Assembly (NCBI GenBank): GCA_019022495.1
Contig: JAFEKR010000013.1
Location: 1,054,001-1,118,000, forward strand
Direction of reading: 5' to 3'
Source: Epichloe hybrida
Lineage: Eukaryota > Ascomycota > Sordariomycetes > Hypocreales > Clavicipitaceae
DNA: 64,000 nt
How positions within the stretch are numbered: the stretch's first letter is position 1; the number at the start of each line of letters is the position of its first letter. The translations under genes were made by a program, and so were the position numbers. This document shows, piece by piece, positions 57,213-64,000 of this stretch. The notes beneath the pieces were generated by a model that made no database searches, was not told the origin of the DNA, and saw nothing but the letters and a program-made list of their open reading frames with translations.

Positions 57213-58662
57213 ATGGCGTACAATAAGAGAATGAGCATCATACCCACGAACCAGCAAGGGCGCTCGCGGAAGAAGGAGGATGAGGCCGATGCCTTCATGC
57301 GCCTGCCGGATCGCGAAATCGTGGGGTGCATCACCGACATTGGCATTCACTTCACGGTCGCCGACTTGCAGAAACCGAATCCCGCGCACGTCCAACAGAT
57401 ATTCGAGTGGTTCGCGGAGCTCCTCCTCAACGCGACACGCGAAACGGTCGAGCCCGCGATGCGTGCCGCCGCCGAAGATGTCTGCGGGGAGTTTTCAGAC
57501 GTGATCCCGGCCGACACGCGTAACCTGATGGGCTTCTTCGTTTCGCTGCGCCGACTGCTCTACGAGTGCGGCATCACCGACTTCACCTTCAACGACCTGT
57601 ACAAGCCGACGTATGAGAGGCTGGTCAAGATCTTCAGCTACCTCATCAATTTCGTTCGATTCCGCGAGTCGCAGACCACCGTGATCGACGAGCACTACAA
57701 CAAGTCGGAGTCGACCAAGGCGAGGATCGAGACGCTCTACTCGGAGAACCAGGAGAACGAGGGCCGCCTCAGGGACATGAAGCATAATCGCAAGGCGATG
57801 GAGGCGCAGGTTCGCGAGAAGACGATGCGCAACGAGGAGCTGAAGAAGCGGCTCCTGGAGCTGCGGCGCAACCAGGAGAAGGTGGCGGCGCGTCTGGAGG
57901 ACGCCAAGCAGAGAAAGGGCGAGCTGACGAGCGTGCTGGAGCAAAAGACGCAGGAGAAGATGATGCTGAGGCAGGAGAGCAGCAAGCTGCGGCCGTACAT
58001 GCTTCAAAGCCCGTCTGCCCTGCAGGACAACCTCGCGGAGCTGCGGGAGATTCTGAACAACGACAAGGCGCACATTGATGCGCTGGACCGGAGGGCGCGA
58101 GCTCTCCAGACATCGACCGATTCCTTCGCCGTCGTGTCCGCGGATGTCGCTTCGTGCATCAAGATCCTCGACGAGATCGCCACGGAACTGGCCAAGGAGG
58201 AGGAGGAGTTGGTCCGCAATGCCAAGCAGCGGGATGCGCTGTCGGAAAGGGGGAACAACGCCAGGGAGGTGGAGCGCGCAGAGGTCATGCTGAGGCGCCA
58301 GCTGAGCAAGTGGACGGAGCGGACCGAGAAACTGCGCGAGCAGAGCAATCTCAAGGCGCAGGAGGCAAAGGACAAGATGCACGAGTTGCGGGCCATTCAC
58401 CGCAAGCAGACCGAGGAGCATACGGAGAAGGGCAAGGAGATGGAGATTCGAAGAGTGAGGATCGAGCAGACGGAGAAGAAGGCAAGTTTTACATTCCCCC
58501 CCCCCCCCCTTTTTCTTTTTTTTTTAACATGGCAATAAATAGATGCTCGATTTGAAAGAGAATATCGAAAATGAGGTTCACGCCGCGCACGACGAGTATC
58601 TCAAAATGGAGTCGCATATCAAATTGTATATTACGGAAATGGAGCAGTCTATAAGTCAATGA
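57213..58662 (+). CDS. NUF2: kinetochore protein Nuf2 (Ndc80 complex)
   Basis: Two exons, 57213-58481 and 58543-58662, give 462 aa, the usual length. Nuf2 pairs with Ndc80 in the four-subunit complex that binds kinetochores to spindle microtubules. Residues about 25-165 form the calponin-homology domain ([43 protein letters not shown]). The rest is a long coiled coil. The 61-bp intron has a GC donor (AAG|GCAAGT) and a C/T-rich tract before TAG; no GT donor would keep the frame, and the second exon gives the expected coiled-coil end ([12 protein letters not shown] ... MEQSISQ). The start was chosen at [11 protein letters not shown], as in fungal orthologues; the upstream open frame is unlike them. 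Confidence 0.94.
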
Positions 58663-58853
58663 TGGTGACTTTTTTTCTTCAGAGCTACCATGGCTATAGG
58701 AAAGGGGCGACGAATCAATGAAATAATACCAGGTCTGGCGTTGTCTGGAAGGAGGCAAGATTTTGGTCTTTTGTCATTGCATCGTCAAGTCATTTATTCA
58801 AGCGCAATCCAAGCAGCATGATTCGACCATGAATGACATGAGTCAAAAGTTCT

Positions 58854-59561
58854 TCAACCCCATCTGCTGGCCTCCACGTCAAACCAGCTACCCAGTACGT
58901 GGCCTACACCAACCGACGGACCAGCCCACGACCCGTCGTCCTTGACAGGCGTGCCCGTCAGGACAGGAACCTTTTCTCCGAGTGACTGTCCTAATTCCCG
59001 CTTTCCGTCTTGCGTGCGCCTCGGCTCCAGAATGGCCGCCCGGAATCCACTTCGCCACGCGGCCTCGACGAAGACGGCCGCGGAGAAGCTCAGCCCCTGT
59101 GCTGACCAGTCCATTCCATCCCTGTGAAGTTCCACGAGCCCATATACCATGAGCAAAGGGGGCTTGATGAGCAATCCCGCGGCCGGCGGGGGGGCCACCT
59201 TGATTTCGGACAGCGTCAGCGTAGCAAGGTACGCGCGAAGATGGGCCACCGTCGGCGCAAACACCATGTTGATGTGCCGCGCCACAGCAGTCTGCATGAG
59301 GGAGGCGCGCAGAAGGGGATGGTGGTGTCGCATCTGCGGCTCCGCCCCGTGGTCCTCCGCTTCCGCTTCCTCTTCCTCTCCCCGAGGCTGTTGCTGCAGG
59401 ACATCCTGGGTGAGAGCGGCGAGGAACTGGCCTTTGGGCCAGCATATGATGGCGGTGGAAGGGTGCGTGCCGTGCGAGGTGAGATGCTCGAGGAACTCGG
59501 AGGGCGTGAGCGGTGGGAGAATGAGGGATTGGTGGGTGCCGGGTGGCGGTCCGACATTCAT
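58854..59561 (-). CDS. hypothetical protein, 235 aa, unrecognised
   Basis: An intact single-exon frame on the minus strand. It contains a FLEHLTSHG...TAIICWPKGQFLAAL stretch, an acidic insert (EEEEAEAED), then LLRASLMQTAVARHINMVFAPTVAHLRAYLA and MVYGLVELHRDGMDWSAQGLSFSAAVFVEAAW. The alternation of strands and helices could fit a RecA-like or Rad51-paralogue-like fold without Walker motifs, but this is a weak impression and no family is claimed. The stop lies 191 bp from that of NUF2 (convergent), and the 5' end faces APL6 across about 520 bp (divergent). Confidence 0.65.
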   Translation of the reverse strand: MNVGPPPGTHQSLILPPLTPSEFLEHLTSHGTHPSTAIICWPKGQFLAALTQDVLQQQPRGEEEEAEAEDHGAEPQMRHHHPLLRASLMQTAVARHINMVFAPTVAHLRAYLATLTLSEIKVAPPPAAGLLIKPPLLMVYGLVELHRDGMDWSAQGLSFSAAVFVEAAWRSGFRAAILEPRRTQDGKRELGQSLGEKVPVLTGTPVKDDGSWAGPSVGVGHVLGSWFDVEASRWG

Positions 59562-60085
59562 TGTAGATACTGCTGCGGATGCCGTTCCCCTTCTTTGCTC
59601 TTTTTGATACGAAGCCTCAGGTCCACGCGGCCGTTTGTGGCTTCTTGTGATGGTGTGGGATGGGAGATGGGACTGAAGATGGTTAACAGGGTTAAGGATG
59701 CTTCAGAAGAGGGTGGGTGGGTAGGTCTCGTGGGCGTCATGGTAGCGTAGCTGTGAGATTATGGAATGTTGAGACTGGAGAGCGGGATTCATTTGCGTGT
59801 TTCTTCCTTGGAGTGCGATGCGCTTTGTCTATGGAACGGTACCAAATTGCAAGAGTTGAGAAAGTGTGTGATGATGCGGGGCAGGAGGTTGTGGTGGGAT
59901 GGATGAGCATTTGGCGGGGTTGCCACGCCCCACATTTATTCGGATTCCTCCAACCAGTACGGAGTATTAAGTGTTACATATTACGTAGTCCCGCTTAATA
60001 CAAGCCAACTTCTCAAGCTGCCGCGCAACGGGCCATCTTCAAACTCTCAACTCTCACCACAAGAGGCGTGGTCGACGGTGTCGGC
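59562..60085. other. divergent promoter region, 235-aa gene and APL6
   Basis: About 520 bp shared upstream region. It includes an AGTACGGAGTATTAAG word near 59957-59972, a motif type repeated in intergenic parts of this window. No gene recognised. Confidence 0.5.
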
Positions 60086-62638
60086 ATGGAGTCAATAGCG
60101 AGGATCTCGAGTCTCATGGAGACTGGTAAGCGTCTCTCGTGACCTCGGTTTTTTTTTTTTTTTGCGCGTCCTACCGGGCCTGGCTAACATCAGCTCCTCC
60201 CTCCCCTCAGCGAGAGAGCTCACCCTCGACGCGGCTCAAGCTACGCGCAGCGTCCGCTCAAGCTCCCGGCCACTTGACAGGAATCAGATTCGGAAGCTTC
60301 TTGACAGTAGGAACGACAGAGAGGTTTTGGAAGGATTACGAAAGGTCATTTCAGTGCGTGCGTGGTGTGGTGTGGCGTGAAGCGGAAGATCAGCGCCCAT
60401 GGTTTTCTGACGGTGCCCTCGAACAGACCTGCTAACCAGACGCTCTCTAACCAGATGATGTATCGAAACCAAAAAACGCCTCCATTCTTCTCCTCCGTCG
60501 TCAAAAACGTGGCATCCCCGAACATTGAGATAAAAAAGCTCGTTTACATCTACCTCATTCACCATGCAGAACAGGAGCCCGACCTGGCACTGCTCTCAAT
60601 CAACACTATTCAAAAGTCCCTCTCCGACCAGAGCCCGCAAGTACGAGCGCTGGCTCTCAAAACCATGTCAGGGATCCGGGTCCCAGTCATCAGTCAGATT
60701 GTGTCGTTGGCTATCAAGAAGGGCGTCGCCGATATGAGTCCGTACGTCCGGAAGGCGGCAGCGCTCTCGATTCCCAAATGCTACCGTCTCGACCCGAGCC
60801 AGTTACCCCAGCTTATCGGCTGTCTGTCCATTCTTCTCGGTGACGAGCAGTATTATGTAGCTGGGGCTGCTGTTTCAGCATTTTTGGAAATCTGCCCCGA
60901 CAGGATCGACTTGATTCACCGCCACTATAGGGGACTGGTACGCAAGATTGTGGACATGGACGAGTGGAGTCAGTTGGCCATGTTGAGGCTCATGTCCTAC
61001 TACGCGAGGAGATGTTTCCCAAGATCTGCGAAATCAACATGGCAACCTCAACAGCGGAACACAAATGTCGACGAATTTTATGCCGATTCACCAGATGCTG
61101 GACAGCCACAGCAAGTTACCATCGATGGTGATTTGTTGCTGTTGCTCAACAGCATCAAGCCGCTACTGCAGAGTCGTAACTCGGGCGTTGTTGTCGCAGT
61201 GACGAGATGTTACGTTGACGTTGGCACACCCGAGTACGTCAAGCTCGCTGCTGGACCGTTGGTTGCGCTTCTGCGTGGCGCGCAAGACATTCAGCAGCTA
61301 GCTTTGTACAATATCGTTTCCGTCTGCCTGATGAGGCCCCTTGATTTTGTCAAATACGCTAGTCATTTCCTCGTCAGAGCTACGGACCCCGCACCGGTGT
61401 GGGAACTCAAACTGGAGGTGTTGACCATTATCTTCCCGCATAGCCCGATTCACGTAAAGAGCCTCATTTTGAAGGAGCTGGAACACTTTTCTCGGGGATC
61501 TGACAAGGCCCTTGTACGAGAAGCGGTAAGGGCAATTGGGCGTTGTGCGCAATCCGACGTCAAAACGGCGCCCCGATGTCTCAAGCTGTTACTCAGCCAA
61601 ATCACCAGCTTAGATGGCACGTTGGCCGCTGAATCCTTGACCGTGATTCGCCACTTGATCCAGCAGGACGCCGAGGGGCACGCAGGCACGGTAGTCCGCC
61701 TGGCCAAAAACCTCGACTCGGCGTCTGACCCCCAGGCCAGGGCCACGATTATCTGGCTGGTCGGAGAATTTTCGGGCATGAACGGTGACGACAACGTCGC
61801 CCCAGATGTGCTGCGAATCTTGTTGAAAGACTTTCCGAGCGAGTCAGAAGCTGCCAAGCGGCAGATTCTGCTCCTGGGAGCCAAGGTCTATCTTCACCAC
61901 GTCAACAGGAAACGCGAGGCGCCAAAGGCCATGGAGGAAGAAGATGACCCGCCCCAGGATACAGACACGCACCCTGTCGTGCGTCTCTGGGATTACCTCG
62001 TTCTCCTTGTTCGATATGATAGCTCCTACGAGTTACGAGACAGGGCTAGGATGTACAAGTCGCTACTTGGCGTTCCTCAGCTTGCGACACTGATGCTCCT
62101 GGCTCCGAAGCCGGCCCCTCAAGCACCGAGCCCGTCCGAAGCCAGGAGGGGATTCTTGCTTGGCTCATCCACACTGGTTCTCGCAGGCGGTGGCGGCATT
62201 CACGGACTCAAGGGCTACGAGGCGCTCCCGCAATGGGTTGAAGCAGGTAAAGAGCCAGACCCCCGGCTACGGGACCAAGACGATGGTGGAATGTCATGCA
62301 GGTACGGCGGCGAGAAGAGCGCCGCACCGGCGGCAGGCGATATGCTAGACCAGGCTGCCACGTCGAGGCCGCCTCCTGCCAAGGCCAACGGGCTAGGTGA
62401 GGGCGTGGGCGTGGGCGTGGGAGCAAAGACACTGGATGATTGGTTGGCAGAAGATGTTCATCAAGAAGACGAGGAAAGCGAAGAAACGGAAGAGGAGACG
62501 GAGACCGAGGAAGAGACCGAGGAAGAGACTGAGGAAGAGGAGACGGATGAAGAAGATGACGAGGGGGAGGCAGAAAGTGACGATGATGGAGAGGGCGATG
62601 GCCTCGTCAAGGGCTTCATTCATAGTAAAGGACGGTGA
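60086..62638 (+). CDS. APL6: AP-3 adaptor complex beta subunit
   Basis: Three exons, 60086-60125, 60211-60353 and 60455-62638 (introns 85 and 101 bp), give 788 aa. AP-3 sorts cargo from Golgi/endosomes to the vacuole. The adaptin N-terminal armadillo-type domain fills about residues 35-590: REVLEGLRKVIS-MMYRNQ, FFSSVVKNVASPNIEIKKLVYIYL, NTIQKSLSDQSPQVRALALKTM, VRKAAALSIPKCY. A low-complexity C-terminal hinge follows, ending in a very acidic Glu/Thr/Asp repeat (about residues 730-775), typical of beta3 subunits. The second intron's acceptor could also lie 15 bp earlier, adding five residues in frame. The stop is 123 bp from that of the convergent dehydrogenase gene. Confidence 0.93.
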
Positions 62639-62761
62639 ACGATGAGAGAGTACTTTGTATTGAACTGTCCAAGCCAATATTGCTATGCACGTTTATGTAG
62701 CAAATGTCGGCACAATTCATGTACTAGTGGGAAGCGCCAAAGGGCCCCCTCGCTCACTCAC

Positions 62762-64000
62762 TCACTCCTTCCCCCCCAACCATCTGTACACGACGGAAAA
62801 GTCACGCCCCTTGCACTCCTCCCTGTCCTCGGCCGCCTCGTACACGCCCAGCGCGGCATCCGCCAGCGGCATGCTGGCCCCGGCCTCCCCGGCCGCCACC
62901 ATGGCCAGCCGCAGGTCCTTCCTCATCAGCGAGATGCCGAAGCCGCCGCCGTAGTCTCGCCCGGCGGGGGCCACCCCGACGACGCCCGGCACCGGGTTGT
63001 TGACGGCGCTGGGCCAGCATCGGCCCGTGCTGGCGTTGATGACGCCGGCGAGCGTCTTGGCGTCCAGCCCCCACCTCACGCCCAGGTTCATGGCCTCGGC
63101 CGTCGCGATGTTGCTGACGGCGAGCAGGTAGTTGTTGGCCAGCTTGGCCGCCAGGCCCGCGCCCTGCCCGCCGCAGCGCAGCACCTTGCTCCCCATGAGC
63201 AGCAGCGTAGGCTCGACGACGCGCGCCACCGCGGCGTCCTCGTCGGCGTCCAGCATGAAGGTCAGCGTGCCGGCCGCGGCCCCGACGACGCCCCCGGACA
63301 TGGGCGCGTCGACAAACGTGAAGGAGCCCCGGCCGGCCCCCGACACGCGCCTGCCCACCTCGCGGGACGTCGAAGGGTCAATTGTCGAACAGTCGATGAA
63401 CGCGCTCCTTGGCCTTGGCCTTGGCCTTGTTGGCGTTGGCCTCGCCCACCGGCTCGCCCGCCAGCATGGACTCGTACACGCCCCGCACATGCTGCGGCTC
63501 AGGCAGCACCGTCATGACCGTGTCCTGCCACCGTTTTCAGAATCCGCGTAGACGACGTTTTCATCAGTCAGTTCCAAAGTTTCCAGGTCTCCCAGCAGTA
63601 CAGAGTAGTTTTACAAAGCAGTTGTCAACCAACCCAAACGGGGGGGGGGGTTCCAACTTCCAACCTCCCCAAACTCACCGCGTCCTTGGATGCCGCCCAC
63701 GCGCTGGGAGCAAGCTCGACCTCGGCGCCCTCGCCCCCAGCCCTCATGTCTGACTCCAGGCTCTTCATCGCCTCCGTGTTGATGTCGAAGATGGATATCC
63801 TGTCCGTGGGTTTGAGCTTTGACTGGAGATTCTTGGCCATTTGGTAGCCCTGCGACGGGACGGGGACGGGACGGGGTAACCCGGTCAGCCGGCCTTTTTC
63901 TTTTTTTTCTTCGCCCAATTTTCACAAATGGAAATGGAAGTGGAAGTGGAAATGAAAGAAGGGGGGGGAAGAGGGGGGGCCTTGCGAAAGACTCACCATC
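62762..64000 (-). CDS. 3-hydroxyisobutyrate dehydrogenase-like gene, partial, with a one-base frame conflict
   Basis: A minus-strand gene running off the right edge. Pieces visible: the last four bases of an exon (64000-63997), exon 63849-63679 and exon 63524-62762, with introns of 147 and 154 bp. It belongs to the NAD(P)-dependent beta-hydroxyacid dehydrogenases; 3-hydroxyisobutyrate dehydrogenase acts in valine breakdown in mitochondria. Visible motifs are MGYQMAKNLQ after the (missing) Rossmann start, VMTVLPEPQHVRGVYESML, FIDCSTIDPSTSREV, the substrate motif DAPMSGG and the catalytic-Lys region GAGLAAKLANNYLL. The last exon has 763 bp, one base too many: the frame of VMTVLPEPQ and that of FIDCSTID do not agree, and the switch must occur within about 63400-63480, at a GGCCAA-type repeat (GGCCTT on plus). 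It is either a real frameshift or a base-calling error. Confidence 0.85.

Noticed and set aside
57495..58421. 308-aa minus-strand ORF
   Set aside because: Leu/Arg-rich antisense shadow of the NUF2 coiled coil.
62642..63517. 291-aa plus-strand ORF
   Set aside because: Antisense shadow of the GC-rich dehydrogenase exon; Pro/Ala/Arg-rich and featureless.

Overview
The window looks like a filamentous ascomycete (Pezizomycotina; a Sordariomycete, probably Hypocreales, is my inference). The genes carry short introns of about 50-180 bp with GT..AG ends and CT(A/G)A(C/T)-type branch points. They encode typical fungal proteins: ALG3, the AP-3 beta subunit, Nuf2, D-amino acid oxidase and an EIF1AD-like protein. 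The repeats are LTR retrotransposons wrecked by C-to-T/G-to-A changes of the repeat-induced point mutation (RIP) kind. GC-balanced gene islands (about 8.1-13.4 kb and 46.8-64 kb) alternate with very AT-rich, gene-free RIP blocks (1-8.1 kb and 13.4-46.75 kb).

Left block, 1-8.1 kb: a Ty1/copia element (copy 1) enters from outside the window and ends at 5885. It carries a 408-bp hAT-type MITE. About 2.2 kb of unassigned AT-rich sequence follows, and the block ends at a 21-unit minisatellite.

Small gene island, 8.5-13.4 kb: a five-exon gene for a small secreted, probably beta/gamma-crystallin-like protein (9802-10416, with a 12-nt microexon), an EIF1AD-like gene (11031-11522) and ALG3 (13095-11579, minus), the last two tail to tail.

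Central block, 13388-46755: a nested set of transposons that I could resolve from LTR pairs and target-site duplications (TSDs). Element A (Ty3/gypsy, minus strand, 117-bp LTRs, TSD TCCC) is the outer layer. Into A jumped chromovirus B (plus, 270-bp LTRs, TSD TAAAA), copia copy 2 (plus, TSD ATAAT) and a second MITE. Into B jumped chromovirus C (202-bp LTRs, TSD TTTTA) and a 2.2-kb hAT-like element (8-bp TSD). Without them, the start of ALG3 and the end of the D-amino acid oxidase gene would lie only about 300 bp apart.

Right gene island, 46.8-64 kb: D-amino acid oxidase (minus), a frame-broken small secreted protein gene, a 720-aa disordered basic protein, a mitochondrial-type thioredoxin, NUF2 (with a GC-AG intron), an unrecognised 235-aa minus-strand ORF, APL6 (AP-3 beta) and, running off the right edge, a 3-hydroxyisobutyrate dehydrogenase-like gene with a one-base frame conflict. 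These are unrelated housekeeping genes plus fast-evolving secreted-protein genes; no pathway cluster is visible. All exon models were made by eye from splice signals and protein continuity.
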